Below are positions 34,222 through 44,799 of a DNA stretch of 64,000 bases, piece after piece. The DNA comes from Neocallimastix lanati (nom. inval.) (Eukaryota; Neocallimastigomycota; Neocallimastigomycetes; Neocallimastigales; Neocallimastigaceae). Position 1 is the first letter of the stretch. Every line of letters starts with the position of its first letter. Location of the stretch: assembly GCA_016946835.1 (NCBI GenBank), contig JACVTC010000119.1, positions 123,501 through 187,500 on the forward strand. The letters are read 5' to 3'. A model generated the notes under the pieces. The model was not told the DNA's origin, did not search any database, and was given only the letters and a program-made list of their open reading frames with translations. Both the position numbers and the translations under genes were made by a program.

Positions 34222-35241
34222 TTACTGATAAGCATTTAATCCAAGACATTTATCCATAGTAACTGGAGTATATCCTTTAGATAACATAATATCAATTTCA
34301 GCTCTAGCTAAGGCAACAATACTTTCTTTAGTACTACCATTGAATTGTAAGTGATTTAAGGAAATAGAACCTTGACCATTGGCTCCACTGAAAACTTGTT
34401 TAGCATAGTTAATATCTTTGTTGTTCCAATCTCCTGAATCAAGATTCCATGTGATAGCAGCAGTGTATCCAAGACTTCCAAGAGTACTCATAACATTTTG
34501 ATTTCCATTACCAGATCCATATGGTGGACGCATGAAGGCTGGTTTCTTACCAATGGCTTGAGAAATAGCTCCTTCTAATTGTGTCATTTCACTTCTAATT
34601 TGATCAGCTGAAAGTGTGGTTAAATCTTTGTGATTAAATGTGTGACTACCAACAACATGACCTTCATTATACATTCTCTTAACAATTCTAGCCCAGTTAG
34701 AATCAGCGGTATTCATGTAAAGGTTACCAACAACGAAGAAAGTAGCCTTCATATTCTTTTCCTTTAAAAGATCTAAAATAGCATCAGCAAATTGAGTTGG
34801 TCCATCATCGAAAGTCATAGCCCATTCCTTTGGATTAACACATTGTGAGTAGAACTTAAGACCACCACCTTGACCTCCTTGAGGAGCAGCTGGAGCAGCT
34901 GGAGCTGGTTGTTGAGCTGGTTGATTCCATTGATTATTATTATTATTCCATTGATTATTATTGTTGTTATTATTCCATTGATTGTTATTGTTCCATTGAT
35001 TATTATTATTCCATTGGTTATTATTATTCCATTGATTATTATTGTTGTTGTTGTTCCATTGGTTATTGTTATTCCACTGGTTATTGTTGTTCCATTGGTT
35101 GTTGTTATTCCATTGATTCCAACCGTTGTTACCACCCCAATTATTCCATTGTCTTTTTTCAACATCAACTGGAGCAGCAGTAGATGTGTTCTTGCTTGCT
35201 AAAAATAAAATAGCAATACCGGCAAAAATTAAAGATTTCAT
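34222..35241 (-). CDS. Secreted CE4 polysaccharide deacetylase, B-type copy 8
   Basis: 339 aa. The signal region (MKSLIFAGIAILFLASKNTS) and propeptide VDVEKR are closer to A-type, while the CE4 domain has all B-type markers, so the gene is a mosaic. Nine repeat units with Asn runs 4,4,4,7,4,4,4,7,5. The linker is the longest of the family (NQPAQQPAPAAPAAPQ). All five catalytic motifs intact. The only notable domain change is LQFNGST for LQYNGST, just after the catalytic-acid LNH. Expected secreted and active. Confidence 0.95.
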   Translation of the reverse strand: MKSLIFAGIAILFLASKNTSTAAPVDVEKRQWNNWGGNNGWNQWNNNNQWNNNNQWNNNNQWNNNNNNNQWNNNNQWNNNNQWNNNNQWNNNNNNNQWNNNNNQWNQPAQQPAPAAPAAPQGGQGGGLKFYSQCVNPKEWAMTFDDGPTQFADAILDLLKEKNMKATFFVVGNLYMNTADSNWARIVKRMYNEGHVVGSHTFNHKDLTTLSADQIRSEMTQLEGAISQAIGKKPAFMRPPYGSGNGNQNVMSTLGSLGYTAAITWNLDSGDWNNKDINYAKQVFSGANGQGSISLNHLQFNGSTKESIVALARAEIDIMLSKGYTPVTMDKCLGLNAYQ

Positions 35242-35367
35242 TTTTACTTAAGTTACAAATTTCTAGTTATTATATTATTTTTATAAAATATATATTAATT
35301 CTATAAAATGAATTTACAATATAAAAAAAGAAATAAAGAATAACGCAAAATATGAAAAAAAATCTAC

Positions 35368-35591
35368 CTTTTTATATTAAAATGAAATTGCTTTATTGGT
35401 ATGAAATATGATTATATTTATTTATAATTATTTTTATTTTTTAATATAAATGTATATTACAATAAAAAAAATTTCATTTATTGGATTATATAAACTTTAA
35501 ATGACAATAGAAAGCTTAAACTTTATTTATTAATTAAATGTTAATTATTGTTTTAGGTATATATCTAATAAAAAAGATCTACATAACCAAT
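35368..35591 (-). promoter_or_regulatory. Promoter of copy 8: TATA and CCAAT boxes
   Basis: TATAAAAAG (complement of 35368-35376), about 127 bp from the ATG. CCAAT at 35587-35591 in a CTACATAACCAATTACTT context. Both are kept although most surrounding sequence has diverged from other B units, which makes the conservation more telling. Confidence 0.58.
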
Positions 35592-37388
35592 TACTTTTCT
35601 ATTAATTAATTATTTATTATTATATTATTTCCTTAATAATATATATTAATAAGAGTATATTATTTTTAAAACAAAGAAATAAATATAAAATTTTTGTATT
35701 ATTAAAATTAAATATAACACATTATTTTTTGGCCGTTAAAATATAAATTAAATTTATATTAAAGAAATTTAGTAAAATATAAAAAATATAAATTTTTGGT
35801 TATTTTTAATTACTTTTTTTATTTGAAACAATAAAAATAATAATTATAATTGGAATTAATTAAAATGAATCATTTAAATGTGATTAATTTTTATATTATT
35901 AATTGTTATCATAAATCTAAATATATAATAAAAAATAAAAAATTTTAATAATTTATTCAATAATATAAAAATATGTATATAATTTCAAATATATATATAT
36001 TTATATTTTATATTGTATTATTAATATATTTATTTAATTTAAAAAATAAATTCTTATAATTGGATTCATAACATTTTTATACCAAAATTATCTCTTTTTA
36101 TTTTTAATTTAAAAATTATATTTTATTATTTAATCTTTAATTGCAATAAAATATTATTTTTTGATACTATAAATAAACTTTTTTTTTTTAAACATTATTA
36201 TAAATAAATAAATAAATATTTAATAATGTAAATAAATTTATATTAAACAAAAATTTATTATTTTTTTATAATTGATATAATCATAAAGATAAATTATAAT
36301 AAATAAAATTAATAAAAATTTTTATGTCAAGTTTTTATTAATATGAATTTATTAATGAGAACTACATAAAATTAGTCATGTCAATTCGGGCCTTTAGCTT
36401 CTATATACAATGGTATTAAAATAATAATAATAATAATAATAATAAATTAAATAATAAATAAATAATAAGGTTTAATGTTTAAATTTTTAATAACTTATTT
36501 TTATATATGAAAATAAGAAAATTTTAATAATTTATATTATAAAACTGTTCAATATAGCTTTTCTACTTTTCTACTATTAATTTTGTTCTTTATTTTAGTT
36601 TTATATAATATTTAATATTTTTATATAATATTAGATAATATTTTTTTCTTTTTTTTCTTTTTATTTATTTTATTTTATTTTATTTTATTTTATTTTATTT
36701 TATTTTTTTTTGAAGTTATAATCAAAATATATATGATTATTAGTAAAATCAATATTGTTCGAATGAAATATTTTTAAGATTATTTTTTCTTCTCATATTT
36801 AATTTTATATAAAAATACATAAATACAAAAATTATTCAAATATATGATGTAATTAACTTATTATATATATTATAATTTATAAAGATAATGTACTAAAATT
36901 TTTTAAATACAAAACTAATATAAGCTTTTAATTTTTTTTTTTGTGGTAGAAAAAAAAACTCTTTATTATTTCAATAAAATAAAATTTTATTAATATTAAA
37001 TATAAATATTTCACCTCAAAAAAAAAAATTATTTTTATAAATTTTTTTGGAATTAATTTTATAAACTTTTTAGGATAAATTAACCAAATTAGCATTTATG
37101 AATAAAAAAAATGTATAATATTTTTTAGGATAAATTAACCAAATTAGTATTTATGAATAAAAAAAAAAGTATTAACATTTTATATATTATATAAAAAATA
37201 TAAAAATGAATATAGAGAAAATTCAAATATATAAAATTATTAAAAATAAACTTTTATAAAAAATAAAGTTAAAATATATTATAATGAAAATATTAATAAT
37301 GTTGAAATACAAAAAGAAAAAAAAATTTATGATATTTAAATTATTAAATTTTTTTAATTAAATTTAAACTCATATAAAAAATAAATAA

Positions 37389-37394
<6 letters not shown>

Positions 37395-37425
<31 letters not shown>

Positions 37426-37570
37426 TAATAATAATGAAAATTCTAACACAAAAAAAATAAAAAAAAAAATAATAATGAAAATTCTAATACAAAAAAAAAA
37501 TAATAATAATAATAATGAAAATTCTAATACAAAAAAAATAAAAAAAAAAATAATGAAAATTCTAATACAG
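37395..37570. repeat. Tandem repeat, AATGAAAATTCTAATACAAAA unit
   Basis: A (TAA)n tract leads into four copies of an about 35-45-bp unit built around GAAAATTCTAAYACA separated by A-rich and AAT-rich runs of variable length. Confidence 0.85.
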
Positions 37571-38325
37571 TTATAAAATATTCAAGGTATTATATTAGAA
37601 TAAGAAGAAAATATGGAATTTGAATAGAAAGATTTCTTATATTGTTGACAATTAAAATGAAAAGTCATCGATAAAATCTAAAGATTTACATCTACATAGA
37701 GAAAAGGTAGAACATTTAAATAAATCCGCAGTCTTTGTCTTATTTTACAAATGTATAAATAAATTAATTAAAAATTAGCCGAAAATATTATAAACCTAAA
37801 TAAAAACATTTCATTTTTGAAGAGAAAAAATTATAGAAAAAATTCATATATTTATATTCATTAATACATTTTCTTTATTTATATTTTGTAACATATCCTT
37901 TCATTAATCAATTTTATTATTTTTGCTATTATATATCAAATATAATGCATTCATATATATTAGAACTTATAGACTAAAGTTTTTATATTTATATTTCTTA
38001 TTTAAAATTTTGTACATTATATATCAAATATAATGAATTTAACTTTTTAGAATTATTAGATCAATATTTTACAAATTTACAAAATTTGTTAATTTATAAT
38101 TACATAACAATTAAATAATACATAAAAATTCAAAACAATTTTTAATTATTCTTTTTTTTTTTTTTTTTAATAAATTTAATTATATAACATTTTTAATTTT
38201 AATAGTTTAAAATGGAACAAAACAAATTAAACAAAATTTTCAATATTTTCCATTTTAAAAAAGTAAAAAAAATTATTTATTATAAAAAATTAATCTAAAT
38301 TATTCTAATTTAAATAATTTATAAT

Positions 38326-39333
38326 TTACTGATAAGCATTTAATCCAAGACATTTATCCATAGTAACTGGAGTATATCCTTTAGATAACATAATATCAAT
38401 TTCAGCTCTAGCTAAGGCAACAATACTTTCTTTAGTACTACCATTGTATTGTAAGTGATTTAAGGAAATAGAACCTTGACCATTGGCTCCACTGAAAACT
38501 TGTTTAGCATAGTTAATATCTTTGTTGTTCCAATCTCCTGAATCAAGATTCCATGTAATAGCAGCAGTGTATCCAAGACTTCCAAGAGTACTCATAACAT
38601 TTTGATTTCCATTACCAGATCCATATGGTGGACGCATGAAGGCTGGTTTCTTACCAATGGCTTGAGAGATAGCTCCTTCTAATTGTGTCATTTCACTTCT
38701 AATTTGATCAGCTGAAAGTGTGGTTAAATCTTTGTGATTAAATGTGTGACTACCAACAACATGGCCTTCATTATACATTCTCTTAACAATTCTAGCCCAG
38801 TTTGAATCAGCGGTATTCATGTAAAGGTTACCAACAACGAAGAAAGTAGCTTTCATATTCTTTTCCTTTAAAAGATCTAAAATAGCATCAGCAAATTGAG
38901 TTGGTCCATCATCAAAAGTCATAGCCCATTCCTTTGGATTAACACATTGTGAGTAGAACTTAAGGCCACCACCTTGACCTCCTTGTGGAGCAGCTGGAGC
39001 AGCTTGATCTGGTTGATTCCATTGATTATTATTATTATTCCATTGATTATTATTGTTGTTATTATTCCATTGATTGTTGTTGTTCCATTGATTATTATTA
39101 TTCCATTGATTATTATTATTGTTGTTGTTCCATTGGTTATTGTTGTTCCATTGATTGTTGTTATTCCACTGGTTATTGTTGTTCCATTGGTTGTTGTTAT
39201 TCCATTGGTTCCAACCGTTGTTACCACCCCAATTATTCCATTGTCTTTTTTCAACTTCAACTGGAGCAGCAGTAGATGTGTTTTTACTTGCTAAGAATAA
39301 AACAGCTATACCGGCAAAAATTAAAGATTTCAT
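38326..39333 (-). CDS. Secreted CE4 polysaccharide deacetylase, B-type copy 9
   Basis: 335 aa from MKSLIF at 39333. An in-frame ATG at 39351 would add MYFLVK and is not preferred. Signal peptide resembles copy 8; propeptide is VEVEKR as in copies 5-7. Nine repeat units with Asn runs 4,4,4,4,7,4,4,7,5. The linker uniquely has Asp (NQPDQAAP). CE4 motifs all intact, with B-type markers. Last gene of the array. Its flanks have diverged from all other units while the domain codons have not. Confidence 0.95.
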   Translation of the reverse strand: MKSLIFAGIAVLFLASKNTSTAAPVEVEKRQWNNWGGNNGWNQWNNNNQWNNNNQWNNNNQWNNNNQWNNNNNNNQWNNNNQWNNNNQWNNNNNNNQWNNNNNQWNQPDQAAPAAPQGGQGGGLKFYSQCVNPKEWAMTFDDGPTQFADAILDLLKEKNMKATFFVVGNLYMNTADSNWARIVKRMYNEGHVVGSHTFNHKDLTTLSADQIRSEMTQLEGAISQAIGKKPAFMRPPYGSGNGNQNVMSTLGSLGYTAAITWNLDSGDWNNKDINYAKQVFSGANGQGSISLNHLQYNGSTKESIVALARAEIDIMLSKGYTPVTMDKCLGLNAYQ

Positions 39334-40286
39334 TTTTACTAAAAAATACAAAGTTTTATTTATTTATATTACTATTTTAAAATATTTATATTAAAATAAA
39401 CTTTATCAAATAAATTGATAATGAAATAAAAAAAAAATATGAGAAAAAAAATTTTCTTTTTATACTAAAAAACATTAATTTATTAAATGAAATATGAATC
39501 AGTTTTTTAATTATTAACTATTATATATCTCTTAAAATGACTTTCTTTATTGATATATGTATATAATAAACCATAATTAATTGGGGTACAAAACGTTAAA
39601 CATTAATTAAATCTCAATTGTATGAGTTTTATATCAAAGAATGATCATCATAACCCACCAGTTTTATTAATAAAATTATATTAAAATAGATATATATATA
39701 AAAATATTATTGTTACATTGTTTGTTTTATATTTATTTTTAAATAAAAATATATTAAATGTATATATATATCAATTTAAAATAAAAAATAAAAGATTAAT
39801 TTTAGTTGTTAAGTATAAATTAAAATTTATATTAAATTTAATTAAATGAAAAGTAAGTTATAAAATTTTGGATACTTTAATTAATTTATTTTATCTCAAA
39901 AATAAAAAAAAAAATAAACCTTAAATATAAATTATATGAAATAAAATAATTTTAAATATAAATTAAATCTTATAAATAATAATAAAAAATTTAACCAATT
40001 AATATTTATAGAATGTCTATTTCATTATAAATAATATCAAGAAATTTAATAAAAAAAGGATATATTAATACTTAAACTTATTAGTTATTAGTTTTGATAA
40101 TATAAAATTTAAAACATTTTTTTTTGTTTTTTTTGTTTTAATTTAAATTAATTATTATTGTTTTGAAAATATAAAATTTAAAACATTTTTTTTTTTTTAA
40201 TTTAAATTAATTATTAAATTGTTAAACTTATTAACTGTTACTTATTTTTCAAAAAATAGATTTTTTTTAATGGAAGAGAAGAACAA
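39334..40286. other. Upstream flank of copy 9
   Basis: AT-rich promoter region and beyond. An about 60-bp direct repeat (GATAATATAAAATTTAAAACATTTTTTT-type, near 40096 and 40160). No gene seen. Confidence 0.6.
39456..39464 (-). promoter_or_regulatory. TATA box of copy 9
   Basis: TATAAAAAG (complement of 39456-39464) is about 123 bp from the ATG. The CCAAT position reads CATAACCCACCAG (about 39649-39661), so that box is lost or replaced. Confidence 0.5.
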
Positions 40287-40503
40287 TGGCGCTTCTTTTT
40301 TAGTGATCTCTTGAACCATCATCAAGGAAGGAACAACTACATTAATCCTCTCACAGATCAAGTACTCTTTGCACTAGCAATTATATAGTATAGAAACAGG
40401 AATACTTACAATGACGAGCGAACACCAATTTCATTTATAGGGAAAAACACTCTACGAAGATGAAAACCGCACCGCATATAAATTCAGGAGATAGCTAGAT
40501 TCA
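40287..40503 (+). pseudogene. Probable LINE fragment (endonuclease-RT linker)
   Basis: One plus-strand frame with only a few stops reads WRFFFSDLLNHHQGRNNYIN and then ERTPISFIGKNTLRR followed by KPHR. This has the look of the linker that precedes the reverse-transcriptase start in LINEs (a W..FF..LLN motif, then an ISF..I...I..MK segment). GC content is well above the flanks, supporting former coding sequence. Assignment is by pattern memory and is tentative. Confidence 0.45.
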
Positions 40504-40653
40504 GAAACCTTTTATCTGTTAGTCCTAGTACTAACCACTAGGATAAAAATTGGAAAGATAACATAGAAAAATAAAAATTTAAGATATGTAAAAAATATTC
40601 TCTTTCCATATTATTATTTATGAATTATATTAAAAAAATTATTATTTATGAAT

Positions 40654-40694
<41 letters not shown>

Positions 40695-42309
40695 CATTTT
40701 TTTATTAATTCTTTAAAAATATATATATAATACCTTTGATATTATTTATTAATTAAATGAGTTGGTTCTAAATACTTATTATATTAACATTTTGTTTCCC
40801 TAATATTTTAATATTATTAAACGTGTAGAGTAACTTAATATAAAGTAATTTAAGAAAAAATATTTTTAAACGCCGCTAAGCATGATAAATTTAAATTTAA
40901 AACATATATTGTTAATATAATTATATATAATAAATATATTTTTTAGTTTTGTTTTTATTTTATAATTTACATATATAATAATATAAATTTTATATATAAT
41001 AAAATATAAAATTAAATTATTATATTTATTTTACATTTGTTATATATAATAATAAATAAAATATATTTTTAGTTATAAAAAATAAATATAATAAATGAAT
41101 TATATATATTTTTATATATGTAAAATTTAATATAAAAATATATTTTTTATTTTTATTTTTAAATTTAACATATATAATAATATAAATTTTATATATAATA
41201 ATTTATAAATTCATTTATTATATTTATTTTACATTTGTTAAAATAATATTAAATTTTTTTTTTATAAACTATTATTTAGTATTTACTATTAAATTTAAAT
41301 TAATATATATATAGAACTTTAATTCATATAAAAATTAGTGTAACAAATAATTAACAATCAGAATTAATAATAACCGCAAAATAAATACCAAGAAATTTTA
41401 TTTATTTAATAATAACTATAAATGAATTTAATATTTAAATTATATATATATATATTTTGGGTTTCAAATTATACATGTAATAGCAATAACTATATTATTT
41501 TTTTATTGTTTTTATTAATATTATATATTTTTTATATTATATATTTATATTTTATATATTTTATATATTTTATTAATATTTTATATATTATATATCTTAA
41601 TTTAAATTTCCCATTTCAAAAGATAAAATTTAAATAAATTTAGTTTTATTTTTAAATATTTCTAATTAAAAAAGAATATATCATTTATATAAAAAAAAAA
41701 AAAACTGCTCTTTTCTTTTTTTAATAATTAATTAGTTAAAATAAGTATCCTTATCTTTTTAAAAAATTAAAAATAATAATTTATTAATTAAAATAATTAT
41801 ATTTATTTTTTAAATTTATTATTTAAATTTATTATTTAATTATATTATTTAATTTTATTTTATTGTTCTTTTTTTTTTTTTTATTGACTATGAATTAACT
41901 TTATATTTATCAATAATTAATTAAAAAGTTGATATTTTATATTATAAAAAAACAACCTTATGAATTTTAAAGAAGAAAAAGCCTTTATGTTTTCCTAATT
42001 CATTTATGACAATTCTTTAGTCATTTGAATCTGTATCAAAAGTACTTCTCTGTCTTGCCGTTTTGATGATGATGTATTCAATAACGGTAGCTCTAATGGT
42101 ACACAAATGGATTATATCATAAAAATAATAATAGATATAGTATTAATAAAATATTTCATAAACACAGAAAAAATATGATATTTAGGAAATATACTCTCAT
42201 GAAGCTGTTTTAAAATAAATCGCTTTCTCTTCTCAAAATGAATTAATAAAAATTTCAAATAAGGAATCTCCATAAAGAATATTTTTCAAGAGACATTTTA
42301 TTTTTTAAA

Positions 42310-42340
<31 letters not shown>

Positions 42341-43138
42341 TAAACATGTGTTTATTGAATAATTATATTTTCATATCATCATTTTTAAATAAAATAAAAT
42401 TAAATATATATATATATATATAGAATTTATTAATTTATATTAAATAAAAACATATAATAATGAAAAAAATAAATTATAAAAAAATATATTATAAATGAAT
42501 ATTTTTATTTATAAATAATTAAATATTATATATATAAATAATTTTTATTTATGAAACTAATAAATATTTTAAATTTATTATTAAAATAATAAATAATATA
42601 TATATATATAAATATTTATTTATTTATTTATTTTATGGTTTATTTATATACTTATTTATAACTAATTAAAGTTTAAACTACCTATGTATAAAAAATATCT
42701 CTCTTATATGAGTTCTCCAACTCTCATTAGGAGGTATAACCTTTTTTTACAGTCATAGAAATTAATAAAGACTTTACGATATATAAAGATTCATCTTATG
42801 AATGATTATCTAAAAGTTATTTAAAAGATCATTAAAATTATAATATTAAAAAAAAAAATTAAAAAAAGAAATATGAATATGATAAATAATAAGAATTATT
42901 ATAATTCAAATTAAATAATAATTATTTAAAAAATATAATAAAATTTATATATGGCCAATGATTTTTCTTTAATTTTAATTATGTTATATTTTAAATAAGA
43001 ATTGATAATTCAATTTTTTTCTTAATATTATACTGAATATTTTTTTTAATGTAGAAATTATTTAAATTCTTATTGATTATTAACTCATTTATATTTATTA
43101 TTTATTATAATTACTTATTTGTTATTATTATTATCAAT
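40504..43138. other. Gene-poor AT-rich stretch
   Basis: Contains a 33-A run (about 40663-40693), a duplicated about 190-bp TA-rich segment (40940-41050 and 41140-41245), (AAT)n near 42310-42340 and TATATA runs. Slightly GC-richer pieces at 41985-42120 and 42680-42790 may be eroded coding sequence but show no readable frame. The frame at 41422-41637 is low-complexity Ile/Tyr/Leu and not a credible gene. Confidence 0.6.
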
Positions 43139-43345
43139 TTATTTATTTATTTATTTATTTACTTATTTATTTACTTATTTATTTACTTATTTATTTACTT
43201 ATTTATTTACTTATTTATTTACTTATTTATTTACTTATTTATTTACTTATTTATTTACTTATTTATTTACTTATTTATTTACTTATTTATTTACTTATTT
43301 ACTTATTTACTTATTTACTTATTTACTTATTTATTTATTCAGTTA
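43139..43345. repeat. 12-bp minisatellite ACTTATTTATTT
   Basis: About 15 near-perfect head-to-tail copies of ACTTATTTATTT, grading into a 4-bp ATTT/ACTT pattern at both ends. Open on the plus strand in two frames only because of periodicity. Confidence 0.95.
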
Positions 43346-43587
43346 GTTAGTTAGTTATCTATTTATTTATTTATTATAAATTTTCCAAAATATAATTCTG
43401 AAACGTACTACATTCCAAGTCTTTATATAATACACCATATTGAAAAAATAAAACTTGGCGAAATGTATCTTAGCAAAAAGCAACTCACCCTTAAAATAGT
43501 TTATTAAAAGTTTAATTTATTGTTTTTATTATAAAATAATAAAATAATTAAAAAAAATTTTAGATAATGTCAATGAATAATAATAAA

Positions 43588-44525
43588 ATGACTAGACATG
43601 GAAGACTTGGTCATTTTTATAATAAAAAAAAAATTTAAAGAGTCATAATATTAATAAAAAGTGAAGAGGATTCCTCACAATCAAGAGACTCCTAAGGATT
43701 CAGAATCGTTTAGAAGTTACTTATTCGAGTTTTGTCGAACCCCTATATAAATCAATCAAAGGTAAAATAATCATTTCATCTATCAAAAGAATTTTCAAGG
43801 AAAAACTTAATATTTCTTCCAGAAAGAAAAAAATGAAGAAATAGATAATAATATTAATTTATGAATAATATATTCAAAATCAATGAAATTAAATAATGAT
43901 TCTTTATATTTTAAATCAGATAACGACAGAGAATATAAAATAATGGAAAATATTTAGAATTCTTAAAAAAAAAAAAAAAAAAAAAAAAGAAAGAAAGAAA
44001 AAAAAATGGTATAAATAAAATATTTTCTCTCCACTACTCTATAGCCCTAAAAATATTGGCTTAGCTGAAAGATTTAATCAAACTGTTATCTCATGTACAA
44101 AAAACCTTACTCTTTTGGAGAAAATTATTTGAAAACTTCTGGGATTTCACTATTTCTTAGGCTAACTATATCTATAACAAATTACCACATAGCGGTATCA
44201 ATAACAAAAGCCTGAAGAAGTATTTTACAATAAAAAAAATAATTTTACAATTAAGGGTCTTTTAGGTTATGTAACATATTATAAAGATTATTTGTAAGAT
44301 AAAGGAAAATTCAATTCTATTAATAGTAATGAATACTATGGATTCAATAAACAATTTTTATAATTTATTTTATTATGGATTATAAAATTTATAAAATGCA
44401 CAGTATCAAAGATAAACAAATAAATGAACCAACTAAAATTTCACTTTCTGAAAATACTAGTAATGTCTTATATAACAGTAATTTCATTAATTTTAATTTT
44501 ATTAACAATAAGCAAATAATAATTT
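43588..44525 (+). pseudogene. Decayed Copia integrase region
   Basis: Plus-strand fragments of a second Copia family: TRHGRLGHFYNK (integrase zinc-finger start, from 43588), FKSDNDREY (integrase D motif, about 43900), then IGLAERFNQTVISCTK, FENFWDF and NYIYNKLPHSGINNKS (44040-44210) around the catalytic Glu region. Multiple stops and frameshifts, and a long A-run at 43969-43988 splits it. No LTRs found nearby. Codons to about 44525 (SIKDKQINEPTKISLSEN) may be the Asn-rich spacer after integrase. Confidence 0.8.
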
Positions 44526-44799
44526 AAAAAGTATGCAATACATTCATATTTTTAATATTTTATAATACTAATATATAATAATAAAGATATCTTTTAATAT
44601 ATTTTTATTTAATAATATTTAATAAATAGTAAAAAAAATTTAAAATAAATTTATAAAAAAATTTTTTTTTAAAAATTTTTAAGCTAACCCTATCAATAAA
44701 TATTAAATAAATTTCAATATTGAATTTCTTATTAAATAAAAAAAATCTAATTAACAATTAGTTGTAATTATGATTTTGAAAGGGTTTTAATAATTATTT

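Larger units (their letters stand above)
35242..38325. other. Spacer between copies 8 and 9, largely diverged
   Basis: Very AT-rich. The first about 550 bases carry the promoter of copy 8. A 40-bp direct repeat (AGGATAAATTAACCAAATTA..., near 37071 and 37128) and TTTTA/AAT microsatellites (36660-36700, 36420-36445) occur. A GC-richer patch near 36375-36405 (ATGTCAATTCGGGCCTTTAG) is unexplained. The 3' flank of copy 9 (37850-38325) does not align well with other units. No gene seen. Confidence 0.7.

Noticed and set aside
43073-43354. Two overlapping Ile/Tyr/Leu/Phe-rich frames
   Set aside because: Translations of the 12-bp minisatellite.
43715-43745. GGGGTTCGACAAAACTCG on the minus strand as a tRNA T-arm
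   Set aside because: Lacks the conserved CC after the B box and no A box or acceptor stem pairs with it; it lies in the decayed Copia region.
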